Positions 12,596 to 25,693 of a DNA stretch of 64,000 nucleotides are shown here, in pieces. The notes beneath the pieces are model-generated. The model made no database searches. It was not told where the DNA came from and was given only the letters and a program-made list of their open reading frames with translations. The position numbers and the translations under genes are program-made. The stretch's first letter is position 1. Every line of letters begins with the position of its first letter. The stretch spans positions 2,896,507 through 2,960,506 of the forward strand of contig OY718803.1 of NCBI GenBank assembly GCA_963070105.1, read 5' to 3'. This DNA is from Litomosoides sigmodontis. Lineage: Eukaryota > Nematoda > Chromadorea > Rhabditida > Onchocercidae.

Positions 12596-15500
12596 ATGGA
12601 GGATACTGACAGTGGTACGAGCAATACTTCATTGAATGCAGTTGCTGGCACTTCAGAAGTGACGGATGATAGTGAAATTACCGGTTATTTTTTTTCCTTT
12701 AAATTTTCTAATAAAGAAAATTTGTTTTAAAAAAAGGTAATGAGCGAAAGTTGTAAGGAAAAAAAAACCGCTAAGTAGCAGCAACGGAATACATTTTGTA
12801 GTTTCAGATATATGTCGAGTTTGTAGAAGCGCTGGTGACAGTGCATTATATTATCCGTGTCTCTGCACAGGAAGCATCAAATATGTCCATCAAGATTGTC
12901 TTCTAGAATGGCTGAAATATAGCAAGAAGGAAGTTTGCGAATTATGTAGTCACAAATATTCTTTTCAACCTATTTACCGGTCAGATATGCCTCAAACTTT
13001 GCCACTTTCGGAAATCATACGAGGTTCATGCTTATATTCTCAAAATTATTGAGCTTCGTAATATTATATGGTTCGTGGCACGTGTCTTTTAAAAAATGCT
13101 TCATGTCGGAAAAGAATATTTTTTTATTGTATAACATCACACGTATTATTCCCTGGCCTTTTCTGTTATAATTTTCAACGTTTTAGGCATTTTGCTTAAC
13201 ATGGGGCGAATATTACGCTCATGGGCAATTTATACGCTTGTGTTGGTCGCGTGGCTGGGTATTGTACCAATAACTGCCTGTCGCATATACAGAATAGTTT
13301 TTTCCGCTTCTTTGTCTACCGTGCTATCATTGCCGTTTCAACTGTTCTCGCTAGACAATTTGCTGGTCGACTGTCTTAAAGTAGGTTATCGCAAAGAAAG
13401 TTTTACATATAGATTACAGAAAATATTTTGTTCAGTTATATCTGGTATCGTAGCACTTGAAACTGATTATGCTCGATGAGTTGCATCCGGAGAATGGTTC
13501 ACTGAATAATTTAATACTGAAGCAATTCATCCTTTCCCTAATCTATTTACATAAAAGATGCTAATGTTGTATGAAAAATTGTAGTGCAGTAGTGCAGATT
13601 TCTTCGTAAGATAACTGGGTGTTTCATATGGGACCATTCGCGAATATTAATGTATAACTTATTATTATCATTTATGGATAGGACGATTTTATACTTTTAT
13701 TAATCGCTATATTTACAGATTCCTTTTATGTTTACATTTATTGCCATGTTTCTTCAGGGTTGTTTTATTGTTTCGATTTTTCTATGCGCTTTTATATCAC
13801 TTGTTTGGTTACGTGAACAAATTATTCATGGTGGCCCGCAGGAATGGCTTAACGTAGAAGATGCTGCTAGAGTTGCAAATGCAGGAAATGCATTAAATGA
13901 TAATGTTGATGCCGCGGTTAGTTGCTGAATGTAAAGTTATGAATCCAATCACATTAAATAACGAACTTTTTTTTGTATCGGTAACTGGTTTTTTGAGAAT
14001 GTTGTGATAGTGTATGGTGACATTTCTGAAAATCTTTTAGGTTGCTGAAGCAAGGGCTGAAATTGCTGATAATGGTGTGGAAGAAGAAATAGAAGGGCGA
14101 GGAGATGAAGTAGAGGAAGGTCAAGAAGATGCTGCAGTTCAGGATCAGGCGGAAAATGACAATTGGAGAGAATGGGAAAGAGTAGCAGATGAATTAACTT
14201 GGCAAAGGCTTCTTGGCCTGGATGGTTCACTCTTGTTTCTTGAACATGTTTTCTGGGTTATTTCGCTGAATACCTTGTTTACTGTATTGTTCGGTATGTT
14301 TGTCTGTGTTAGAGCTTTCACTTAAGTTTTTAAAAGGATAAGTAGATCTGGTAGTGAATGTAATTACAGCATAGTTTGTATTTATTTTCTTATTTTTATG
14401 ATATATTTTCAGCATTCCTGCCTTATCAGCTTGGTTATTTATTTCTAAAAACTACTGGATTGGCACCTCGAGTTGCGTATTTCCCGACGCTTACATCTGT
14501 GCTCCTTGGATATTTTATTCTTAGTTTAATTGTTCGCTGTCTTCATGTTACAGCTAAAATCTCCAGACTAGCTCCGTAAGTTTAGAGAGTCCTTAAATAT
14601 TTGGAGCACGTATTAATGGGTTTTTTCGTTCAACTCCTTGTTTTCCAGAATGTATCGAATATTGGGAATGTGTTATCTTGTCCTTAAAGTTTTTCTCCTC
14701 GTACTTACGGAAGTTGGTTTCTTCCCGATAATATGCGGTTGGTGGTTGGACATTTGTTCATTGGTATGCTTCACACTATTTTAGCGTTTTTTTGTATTCT
14801 ACCAGTCATACAAGCCAAATTGCATGCATTCTACCAGATTGCATTGTTGCACCTCCATAACAAAGTATGTAACGTATGCGATAACTAATGACACGTGCTT
14901 TTTATACGAAGCTGCATTCGTTTTAATTATATTCTGTTCACTACTTCAGCCTCTGTTTGCTTCGAGTTTGTCGCGCCGTATTTCTTCCTTTATGATGTCC
15001 CCAACATCATCCCTTTTCATGCATTGGCTTATTGGTATGGTTTATGTCTTCTATTCGGCTTCTTTTGTATTGGTCCTACGCGAAGTGCTTCGTCCGGGCG
15101 TTCTTTGGTTTTTAAGAAATCTTAATGATCCAGAATTCAACCCAATACAAGAGGTATTTGGTTATATATTATTATTATTACGTCTTTAAAATGTATCCCG
15201 ACTCCATTTAATCTTAAAATGTATTTCGAAATGTTAGGATATAAAGTGGTTCATTTATTTAATCGTAGGTTCCTGCTACTTCAGATGGAAAAAAATTAAA
15301 GATTAAATATTTAGATGATTGAACTTCCGGTTATACGACACCTAAGGCGGCTTATTGCATCAACATCAATATTCTTTACAACAATTCTGCTTCTAGTTTA
15401 TATTCCGCTTTGTTTCATAACGCGTTATATGCCATCTGTACTACCATTCAACTTGAGTTTGGCGGCCGAAACTCCTTTAAGCGAGCTTTCCTTAGAACTA

Positions 15501-17330
15501 CTTGTTTTGCAGGTAATGCAGTCTTTATGTCAAATTCAGCTTGTTGCATGGGTAGGCTTCTGTTGATGAATTATAGAACGAATCTGTTACAGGTAGTACT
15601 TCCAGCTCTACTTGAACAAACTCACGCTCGAACGATCTTGAAGACAGTTGTGCGCACTTGGTGTTGTGTTTTTGGACGACTACTCCATCTAGAGCATTAT
15701 TTGTTACCTGTGGAAGAGAACGAGAATGAACGTCAGCGACGTGAACCACCACCAGCCCAACCAGCAGCTGGATTAGGCTTGGCAGCTCAGCATCAGGCTT
15801 TACTTCTTGTTCGTGAACCACAGGGATTTCAAGCTTATAATAAACCGTCACATTTTTCTCTTCGAGTTATCGCTTTGCTCATAGCTCTGTCACTTACGTC
15901 AATGTTTACTAGCATCATGTTTTGTGTAATACCAGGTGAGTTTTTTTTTAGTCACTCTGTAATTTCTACAAAACGAATATTAACTCTAAAAACATAGGCT
16001 CTAGTATCAATTTAATGTCACAGAATCTAAGACATGAAGCAAATCATTAATACAGCTACTTTCAGACATGACAAGAGTCAAATATCTTAGGTACTTACAA
16101 TCTTACATATAAAATGACTGAGTAGTTGACTTATTTATATATTCTCCATTTACATGCATTATTTCAAGAGTTAGGCGTGATGGAAAGCATGCTTACCCAC
16201 TGATCAAAGAGCATAAGGAGACACTTTCGGTTAAATTGGTGGGACTATTGAATAGATTTTCGCCCTTTTGCATCGTTAATGAATAATTGAACTTTATTTT
16301 CGAAAGTGTTTATTAAGTGACAAAACTAAGTGGTAATTCAGCGTTTATGCAATTCCCATATAGCAAATCAAATTAATTTCAGTGACATTTGGACGTTTCA
16401 TAGTGCACAGAATATCAGGTCACACGAATATCCACGATTTATACACAGTGGCGGCTGGGTTGTATGGCTGCTGGATCTTGCTGAAATTATTTTTCTTAGT
16501 TCTCGAATATGCTCCTCAGGGGACATTCTTCTTACTCTCAGCTTTTCGTAACATGGCACTTACAGCTGTTAAACTGTGTGCTGTATCTGTTCCGATTTTA
16601 GTAGTAATACCACTTCTTGCTGGAATATCTTTCCATCTGGCTGTAATCAGCCCAGTACGTAATTCACTATACCAAACATCACTTCTTTTTCCATGGCAGC
16701 ACTGGGCAATGGGCATCCTGCACTGTAAGATATTTTGTGCAGCCGTCATGATGGGGCCTAATTGGTGGATGAAACATGTTTTTGAACAGGTGCGGCATTT
16801 TTCTTTTTGCGACAAACTGCATGCTTTTTAAATTTAGCTACGTGTTTCGGAATTTTGTTTTTAATCCAATGTTGAAAACTTTTTTATCAAACACGAAAAA
16901 ATGTTCTTTAGACTTATTTCCCGTTATATCTCTTTCCAGCCACTTATTTTAGTTATATGCGGACGGCATTCGTGGTTTGCGTGTTCACTATTTGTACAAG
17001 CAGTTGGTTGCGCCAATTATCGCTTGCTTATCAATGTACCTTTCCGCACCACGCGTCATTTGCTCTTTAATTTCTATGGTCATTGATGTTTCAAACGAAG
17101 AACAAATTATATTTTTGCGTTATTCATATCCAGCTATTCTGCTCTGTGTGTTTTGCGTTTACTTTGTTTATTGGCAATGCACCAAACTTCAGGCTTTAGC
17201 GGAAAAAATCCGGAATGACAAGTACGTTTTCATATTTTCAAATTTTTTTCTACAATAGAAATTACGATCTCTGTTAAGGAAATATTAGGAAATTGATTCC
17301 TTCAGTGATGCCGAAGGTAATGACGTTTAG
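12596..17330 (+). CDS. marc-6: MARCH6/Doa10-type ER membrane E3 ubiquitin ligase
   Basis: MARCH6 (TEB4; yeast Doa10/Ssm4) is a multi-spanning ER ubiquitin ligase for ER-associated degradation and sterol-enzyme turnover. Exon 1 begins at ATG 12596 with an acidic, Ser/Thr-rich leader. Exon 2 (12808-about 13020) encodes a complete RING-CH finger in the order C-x2-C, C-x-C, H-x2-C, C-x2-C. The next exons follow the family in order: WLGIVPITACRIYR (13187-13380), CAFISLVWLREQI (13758-13916), an acidic linker then ELTWQRLLGLDGS and LEHVFWVISLNTLF (14041-14293), CGWWLDICS (14649-14763), FMHWLIGMVYVFY and REVLRPGVLWFLRNLNDP (14950-15153), the conserved TD core (15315-15512, 15593-15935), and MGPNWWMK (16383-16789). 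Exon 16953-about 17221 ends in KIRNDK, where the family continues with YLVG. The final short exon is uncertain: stops at 17277, 17288 or 17330 are possible depending on splicing. The length is close to the usual 900 residues. Confidence 0.95.
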
Positions 17331-18090
17331 TCTCGGAGTATTAAAATATTTTTAACCTTAGATTGCAAGATTTATTGTGATAATTCACTATCATGCTTCG
17401 TCTTGCTAAGAAATTAATGAAGGCAGTTATGGCAGATAAATTCTTGATGCAATCACCATCATTGCAGGTATTTAGTAGGAACTCAGTTAGTTAATTATGA
17501 AAGAAATCAAATGGAAGCCAGTCACTGAAAGGCCTTCTGTGCAGCCAATTGGGCGCATGAATGAATTTTTGAACAGTGGAACGTTGATGTGATAGTGCGA
17601 GGAAATGAGCTTTACTTTTGGTATACGGTTGTGCAGCACATGTTTTTTTTGGCTTTAATGTTGTCTTCACAGTACCGCAGCAATTTAACTGAAAAAGCGT
17701 GACAAGCAGTTGTTCTACTGGAAACAATAACATAAATGTAAAATGTTCGATTTTTTGAAAATAAATTAATGTACATAATTGCCACATGCTTGTTAAATTA
17801 GGTGGTGGTATGATTTACAGTGAATTACTAGAGCATACCGGAGTCAACCTACTCTATTTCATTGACCTTAATCCAGGGTGCTATCGGAATTTGTTCTATA
17901 CGATTCAAAACACTAGTTAACCCCGAATTTCTTTCTGAGTACCGTGGATTGAACTGCATGTAACATCTGTAGTTCAAGTCTGAGCAAAACCTTTCCAGCC
18001 CAAGTCCAGCAATGATGGATGAGAATCAGCAGTGTTGGGAATGAGGAAACACCTGAGTGTTTTAAGATGTATGATATTACAAATCGGGCC

Positions 18091-18134
18091 ATTCTTTATT
18101 AATAAAAAGACCTCATTCTTTATTAATAAAAAGA
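18091..18134. repeat. 20-bp perfect direct repeat, period 24
   Basis: The same 20 bases, ATTCTTTATTAATAAAAAGA, occur at 18091-18110 and 18115-18134, separated by CCTC. The core TTTATTAATAAA is itself palindromic and carries an AATAAA polyadenylation hexamer on both strands. Confidence 0.9.
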
Positions 18135-18372
18135 AGATATAAGTACAATGCCGAAATGCACTGAAAATGGGCTGAATTTAGAACAGTACATTTCATAAAA
18201 TTAAGTAGCTACTCTGGGAATACAGACATGATTAATGACATTCTAAGAGAAGCAGCTAGTAGAAAAGTTGCAAAAAATTCAAAGGTACATATTTGCTTGG
18301 AGAGCTTTTATCAGTCCCACCCCATCGTTTTTCAGTCCCTTTCTTACACCTTATGTGGTAGCAGAAAGTTGC

Positions 18373-18406
18373 AGTGGTCAGATCGGAAGCTTCTGATCTG
18401 ACCACT
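18373..18406. repeat. 34-bp near-perfect palindrome
   Basis: The left arm AGTGGTCAGATC is the exact reverse complement of the right arm GATCTGACCACT. The central ten bases GGAAGCTTCT also pair apart from one G:T. As RNA it would form a loop-poor hairpin of roughly 16 pairs. It sits between two convergent genes. Confidence 0.9.
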
Positions 18407-18511
18407 ACAAAATGCTTATAATTCTATTTTCTGCTTGTAATACTATTTTTAAAAATGCTTGTAATACTGATTAATTAAGCTGTGACATCAAAGAGTCTGT
18501 CAATAACCATG

Positions 18512-20633
18512 TCAAGCAGTTCGGGTGTATACTTCAGGTATTTCTCGGTGCCTTTCGATACTGTGGAACGCATTACTCTGAAACAGTTGCTTACCAACAA
18601 TTTTTACTGACTCATATTTAATATGAATTGGTGAATGTCTCACCCAGAAATTTTGCAATTTCATGGTGGAGGAAGCCTCACTCAATAAAGGCAAAGTTTT
18701 GATTACAGCCTGTTTGAAACGATAATAGAATATTGCTTTAATCCCTCTTATGTTGAATAAACAAACAGCAACGACGAGCTTGCAAAGGAGCAAGCTATGC
18801 GTTTTCCATCATTTGAGGCTTACAGAGGATAACTCTAACTCCGCCGTAACCTGCTCGGTCTTCGATCTAAGCTGATGTAACGAACAAGTGAATTTTATGG
18901 AATGTATTACACTGTCAAGCAATAAGGATTAAAACGAAAAGCTTATTGTAAGGTTTGACACTGATTTTCGTTGGAAATTGGGATTTAGAAAGTTGCGAAA
19001 AATCTACCGCCCGTAAACTTCTGCATACGGCTCGCAGATTAATGATTTTATTTCCGATTTGATATCGTGAGCCAATCTTACATCAGAAAAACAGTAATCC
19101 TGTTGTGCACTAATTAACCTTCCTAGTTCAGCATTGAATGCCTGCAACTATTTTGATATCATGTTTTGAAAAGCATTAATTTATTTTCTTAGAAGGCAAT
19201 CAGCCTGAATTAAGTAAATAGTTACAGCCTCAAGAATAGAATGTTAATAGTGAGTTAAATCGTGATTAAAATAAAATTTAGAAAGCGTTTTTCTCTATAA
19301 ATAAGAGTAAAAACTGAATACTGAGCAGATCCTTAAGTAAAACAATATTTGCGTCTTCGAAGTAGAATAGGTAACATTATACAATGAAACAAACCATAAG
19401 CGCATTTTTCAATGTGGTCCTATCGTCGAAAGTAGACAAATCTACTGTTATGATTGAAACCACACGGTTCCAACTGAAATGTTAGATTTCACAGAGTAAT
19501 TTAAATAAGTTAATGATTTCAAAGCTACTACACAAATCCACTCGTAGAATTGACTTTAGGAGAAAAATTTTTACCGTGATCATAAGCAGATAAATAACAC
19601 ATAAAGTATGGAGGCAGCAATGTAAATAAGCTAAATTTGAAAGTTTTTTATTGAACATACCTTTGAAGATATTTTTTGCTGTATGCATTGATCTCGGAAC
19701 GATAGAAAGAGCGCACTTGAGAGTTGTGTTCACCAACCACCGCAAACATTCCATTACTTTGAAGAGCGTTGTAGATATAATTATTATTGTTCAAAAGAAA
19801 CACAGCAGCTAATGTTTCATCGCCATATGTTCCTGCCTTGTTTTTCAGATTCAAACCCAGTGCAGACAATGCGCGTGCTGGAAATATTTTGGTTCAAACA
19901 ATATAATGTTTATACATAAAAGTAAAACTCACCTTATTTTAACTTCATTATCTCATTGAATTATCTTTGATTAAATTCATATGGTATTACAATATAAAGA
20001 CTAAAACTAAGTAGTGATTAGAAATGGATGTGAGAAACACTTTATTAATTTCTTTCAATCAAATCTACAAAAACTGATGTTCCTCTTTATTTGTTGTGGT
20101 CAGTGGTTCGTTGCGGAACTGATGTCTTAAATTATTCCAACTCATTGGATTACACAAGTGACTCTGTCATTGCAATATATATATTTTGGACGAAAGCAAT
20201 TTTCCCTACAGTTCTTACAAGAAAAAAGAAATACCAAAAAGCCGCGGAAAATGAGTTGCCGAATTTCCTTTTGCTCCTGTTGCGATCAATAAATTTGTCA
20301 CTATTTGTCGATAGTCCATTAAGCTATTCATAAAATTTAATGTCTAAAAAGTAGAGATCCTTCATAAAAAGCAATTTTTCTGTTATGTTTGAGGAATTTG
20401 ATTCGAATCCATATAAACTACTGACATTCGACGTAATTTGATGTACATTGCCATCCGAAGGCACGAACTTATTGGAATCACTTGTCAGATGATCGAAAAA
20501 GCCATCAAGAGCATCTTTCGTCTTGTCGTTAACCTTTTTCACGAAACTCTCATATGGCACATTCTCAACAGCATTCTGCAAATATAAGTTATTTCACTTC
20601 GTATTTTTTACATTTCATAAAAAATTACCGCAT

Positions 20634-20667
<34 letters not shown>

Positions 20668-23631
20668 GTATGTAACGGCAAGTAGCAAATATCGATATAA
20701 CTTAGAAAGCTGAATTAAATATCACGAACAAGAAACATACATTCCCAAGAGATAGCAACTGTAAATAATGCGCATTAATATGCTTAAGAAGTGGTAAATA
20801 TGGAATTAGAGAGCAACTGATCCCATCCATCAGATTGTTTCCACGTTCCAGAACATACAATAATGGACGACCAAATAATAACTGCTGCACTTTGGCTTCA
20901 GCACTAACATCTGCTATCACTTTACTTATCAGTTCTGTTTCAATCTGCAGTACTACAAAATCAAAAACTTAAAATTTTTGCTACCTAAAGACAGAAGAAC
21001 CAACTATGTAATAAATTCTGGCCTCATATTTAAGCAACAAACTTAAAAAGGACGAACCTCTATAAGCGCAAGCAACGTTCCAAACAAAACCAAAACGTTT
21101 TCAACAGCATCGTCTGACACCCGCCATTCCCATGTTGAATCTGGAATTACTTTCATAATGTGCTTAATAATTGGTAAAATAGAAATGTTACTGCTAAGTA
21201 ACGTAAGGGAATGTTTTTTAACTTCTAAATAGGACTTCATAAAACTTCTGCGATTGCTACAGCATTAATAATAATTGAAAGGAGAACCATATCTGTCAGA
21301 GGAACGACCAGTTGCCTTTCGTAAAGCTCTGAAATGGCGACTCAAATATTATATGAGATTCTTCATTCCTTAGCTTCTATAAGTTTTAAAAGAATTATGG
21401 GTGTACATCACTAACAATTATTAATGAATTCAAAAGTGTACACGACTATTATGAATATCAATAAAACAACAAACATAAGCTTACTGCCTCAACGACACGG
21501 CTGATTTCGAAGATAGTGCAATACTGATTTTACTATTTGAAGAAAACTTTTGATGGCTGACAGCATTCAGAGTTCGAAGCATATTATCGCACCGAATATC
21601 AGCATATGTTTTGATCACTGAACCTTCTGGATTATATGTTAACAACCAACGAGCTACTTGTGCACATTGTTCAATGTTCCGTAATGCAACTATCCCATGC
21701 AGTCGAGTACTTATTACTTCTTAAATCACACTTTAATTCAAATCTCGATTTGAAGCACTCATTAATTTCATCTTCGTATTTTTTTTAAATTTTATAAATG
21801 GACGTAGTTTTTACCACTGCCATTCTAACCATAAAAATGAAGGTAAATTAGGAATGTTCCACTATATGCGAAGCTATGAAGTTGTGCTATTTCTCCGCAT
21901 GGACTAAAGGATTTAATCGTGCGTGCATAGCTAAGAAATTGTATTAAGAAATTGTAAAAATTGTAAAAGAAATTGTATTAATTGTATGAAGAAATTTGTA
22001 TTAATGATGAAAAAATATGCTACATGAAGCAATTAACAATGTACTGTAAGTGATTAGATAAAGTAATATCTAAATACGAAATCTCCGCAAAAGAGCACTT
22101 CGTATAAATTTTGGAAACTAGCCGTATTCATTATCTAACGATTCGTTGATAATTGCTGCATCCAAAACTACTGAGTTCGAAAGTAGCATATTTCGAAATT
22201 CTTTCTCAAGTGCACAACAACCAGATTCAAAAGTCATTCTCTGAAAACAAATGTGCATAGAGGCTATAACAATAGCAAGTTACTTTACTTTGAATTATGT
22301 TCCCTTCCACTTCCTGCTTTAAAATGAAAGCAGCTGTAATTGGAAGAATCCGTATGTTTTTTGATAAGTGACAATCACAATTAGCTAGTCACAATTGTAA
22401 TTATTATGTGGTCATTCAGTTCACTGCTAGCTTAGTCTGGGCACTATAGTGTATACAAACTTCTCTAATAAAGCTTACGATTGTATATGTCAACCAGTAA
22501 CTTCGTTCCTCTTGCTAACAAAGTTGTTGAAGTTTCGAATTACAGGGTTTTAATAGGGAAATATGTCACACACTTCTTCAGCTTCATATGTCCATGTTAA
22601 ATTCGAGAACATCTTAAGCTGAGCTCAATTAATCGTCCCGCAGTAATTAGCGAAAGAAAGAAACTCTAACTTCTCCTAAGAAACGAAAAACTAGACTCAA
22701 AACAGTTGCATGCTAAATTACAAACAGAAAAAAAGATGAAAAAAAAACCATGCTATCCAGTTGACTTTGATACGTTGGATGGGAGGAGAAGAAAGAAATA
22801 GCCTCTGCTAGCTGTTCCATTCTATCAATGAACTGTTCTCTCTCCACAGACGCATTCCCTTCACGTATTGAACATTCTAATTCTGCAGCACGACCATAAA
22901 ATTGCTGCATCGCATCGACAGTTTTTAGTACTTTTCGAATGTCTGCGAATAAATAAGTAACAAAAAAAAGGATTTACTAAAATCTATTAGCATCATCTTA
23001 ATCATAGTTTCTTGTCGTATCAAAATAAGTGTGGAGCCAGCATTTTATCCTCTTTCACTGAATGTTATTTTTCTTCAACGCTATAAAGTGTAAAATTTCA
23101 GAAAACTAGTGAAACAATTCACTTGCTTGCTTTTGTCGTAACAGTGCTGTTGTTTCATACAGTGGAACAACATTCTGATCCAACTGCACCAGTCGATTTC
23201 GAAAACTTTCCAATAGTGCTGTGATTTCACTGTTTAAATTTTCACTTTTCTTCAAATTTTCTTCAAAAGTTCTTAACCATTCACTGTCCTAAATCGTAGA
23301 TTTCAACATTCATTACATCTGATATGGTAATGTGCACATTGCAACGAAGATTGTGGACCACCATCAACCATAAAGCAAATGTAGCTTTAAAAAAGTGCAG
23401 AACAACTAAGCATCATGTAGGTGTAATAAAACACGGGCATTTAACAATAACTAATCTAACGGACAAATTCCACTAATTTAGTCCATTAACAAAGTATCAT
23501 AACAAGATTATTAGTAGCCTTAATAAAAAGGCTACTTATCGAAGTATGTGCTATAGAAGTGAATAAAATCCTACCTGTTGTAATTTAGCATCAACATTAC
23601 GAGCAACATGATCGTCTGAATCTGCAGACAT
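18512..23631 (-). CDS. exoc-7: Exocyst complex subunit EXO70 (EXOC7)
   Basis: EXO70 is the exocyst subunit that binds PI(4,5)P2 and tethers secretory vesicles to the plasma membrane. The first exon (23575-23631) starts at an ATG with a candidate trans-splice acceptor 10 bases upstream. Readable segments in family order are: an N-terminal coiled coil with LVQLDQNVVPLYETTALLRQ (23125-23290), the EAISFFSSHP helix (about 22750-22912), a NIEQCAQVARWL segment (21500-21720), a PLLKHINAHYLQLL helix (20755-20930), FVPSDGNVHQITSNV (about 20350-20580, matching the family's PKDGTVHELTSN), LAAVFLLNNNNYI (19660-19880), SWNRVVSII (19398-19480), FNAELGRLISAQQ (about 19010-19146) and a last exon with HSPIHIKYESVK, matching the family's NPEKYIKYG. 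The stop is at 18512. A few middle exons and the junction at about 19010 are approximate. Confidence 0.93.
20635..20665. repeat. (TA)n microsatellite in an EXO70 intron
   Basis: About 15 uninterrupted TA units within an intron of the EXO70 gene. Confidence 0.9.
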
Positions 23632-23643
23632 GAACAGAAGTCT
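23632..23643 (-). other. Candidate trans-splice acceptor for the EXO70 gene
   Basis: Read on the minus strand, CTTTTTCTAG precedes ten bases and then the ATG at 23631. The T-rich acceptor so close to the start suits either spliced-leader addition or the end of a 5' UTR intron. The sequence alone does not separate the two. Confidence 0.5.
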
Positions 23644-24834
23644 AGAAAAAGCTTAATCACTTCGAACGGTCACTGCTCATTCTTTTTCATCCATATAAAC
23701 TCCGATGTAAATTACCAGTACGAGAATCCTGAAGAAGAAGAAGCTTCACCTGAGAGTGTCACAACTGTTAGCACTTCAACCGGTTGCTGAAAATGACGAA
23801 CGAGAAAAACACACGTGAAACTCACGAGCGCCTCTCAAATGACCGCCACCAGCGCTCGAGCACAGCTTGTTCGTTACTGGATGACAATGATTGAACGCTT
23901 GCTACCACTAAGGTATTGATGAGGTAATTGACAGTCTCTAAAGCAAACAAGCACATGTGTTAACGTTGTTTGAAAGTTTTAAAAACTTTCACGGCATTGT
24001 TGTAAAGCCGGAAATGAATTAGGGAAAATACTTCAAGCTAACAGTAATCAATCAATTATTTATTCTGTTTGAAGGTTGTTGTTGCATCGATCAATTTGTT
24101 GAAATGTTTTCAGACTACATCATATCGTTTAGGAAACACCAAGGGATATATCGGTCAGTATATGTGTGGACAGTCCGAGAGATACCAGTTGCATCGAGTG
24201 GTGCAATAAACTTACTCTTCAAATTATCGATTTTAGCAGTGGACGAGGTAGTACAGTGTTACTCTGTCTGCCACTCAACTGCTTGAAATAATCATCTAAC
24301 ATTCAATTTCAGTTTCCCAGTGGTAGTTGTGCTTTTTTTCTTGTCTTATTTCATTTTGTTTAATTTACTGCAAACCACTGTATGCTTTGAGCTCATTAGC
24401 ATAATTTGAAGCTCATTTACAGAATTAATTACAAAAATTAAGACTAATTGCCTAGTTGTTAGTTTTTTTTTCTTTTTGAAAGAAAAAAAGGAGCATTTCG
24501 TTTATGTTATTTTGTGTTTTTTGCTCAGAATTTGAGTAATCACAACGCTTGTGCATCTGTGCATAGTTTCACTAATTTACACTTAGCAGTGAATGATTGC
24601 AGTTGTAAAACAGAGGAGAAAAACAGCTTGGCATGCACCGAAGGAGGATTTAAGAACCTTTTTCTCTTCAAGTAAGTGCCTTACGGTTGTTCCTAGCTAG
24701 ACAACTTCCTTTGAAGGTTTAAATTCCGATACAATACACTGCAATTTAATGTGTACAAAAAAAAATTGTTAATTTGAAAAGGGCAAAAGTGTATAATTGA
24801 AATTGTATAATTAGCAATTCCATAGCATCGTACC

Positions 24835-24836
<2 letters not shown>

Positions 24837-24884
<48 letters not shown>

Positions 24885-24886
24885 GT
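24837..24886. repeat. (GT)n microsatellite
   Basis: About 25 GT units with a single GC interruption at 24879-24880. Confidence 0.95.
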
Positions 24887-24924
24887 AATTTGAAGTCTTG
24901 GAGTCACACAGTACACTGTTATTA

Positions 24925-25078
24925 CACTACTATTATTATTTATTATTAATATTATTTATTATTAATTATTATTATAGTATTATTAAATTATTTATTATTA
25001 TTGTTGCAGACGTGCAGTGTTTCTGTTATTATTACTGTTGTTGTTGTTGCTGCTATTGTTATTGTTGTTGTTGTAATT
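24925..25078. repeat. Trinucleotide-rich tract (TTA then TTG/TGC)
   Basis: Irregular runs of ATT/TTA triplets pass into TTG and TGC triplets. Both strands show ORFs here (poly-Tyr/Leu/Cys or poly-Asn), which are products of the repeat and not genes. Confidence 0.8.
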
Positions 25079-25693
25079 AGTAGGAATTGTTGCTATATAT
25101 AATTTATGAATCATTTCGAAATAGTGAAATGAACCAACAACGATTGAATGGAAAACAGTGGAACAGTTTGGAGATAAAAACATTTGAGCATTAATTGAGA
25201 GAATGCAACAATGGTAGAAGACTTGTACAAAAAGCATTGAGATGAATGTGACAAACTTGTTGGTTAAGTAAGAAAATTTTCAAAAATGAAATATCATATG
25301 CAAAAATCTTTCATAATAGTATTTTAGTTCACATTTCATGTATCACTTAACGAATGTTACTACTTAATGGAATGAGAGAGTTAGATAAAGCATTAAAATA
25401 TCACTCACATATTCGAGATTTCTATTTATTTTCCTTTAGAAGATTTTTTTTGCAAATTTTCATTTTAAATTTTTAGAGAAATTAAAAAATTTATTTAAAA
25501 TTTTTTTTTCAAAAAAGGAAATCGATATTTTGAAAATTTCATTCAGAAAGTTCCACAATCTCAAATATGCTTCTTTTCAGTGTAATTTATGACACTAACA
25601 TAGTGAATGTGAGAAGTATAAATGAGTTATAAGATGAGAGGGAGAGGGAGAGATGACCTGTTTTTCACGTATGAATATATCTGTTGTAGCTCT

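Larger units (their letters stand above)
17331..18511. other. Intergenic region between convergent genes
   Basis: This spacer lies between the 3' ends of the MARCH6 and EXO70 genes and should contain both 3' UTRs and polyadenylation sites. It holds a 20-bp direct repeat and a 34-bp palindrome, listed separately. No convincing coding sequence was seen; an ORF on the minus strand at 17491-17787 has no domain and no family match that I recognise. Confidence 0.5.
23632..25693. other. Intergenic region
   Basis: This lies upstream of the EXO70 start and downstream of the TNFAIP8-family stop. It holds a long GT run and a TTA/TTG/TGC trinucleotide tract, listed separately. A 60-codon ORF at 24104-24286 has no recognisable feature. 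The 5' flank of EXO70, to about 24.0 kb, presumably carries its promoter. Confidence 0.5.

Noticed and set aside
24898..25237. ORFs on both strands with poly-Tyr/Leu/Cys or poly-Asn
   Set aside because: They are translations of the trinucleotide tract and carry no domain.
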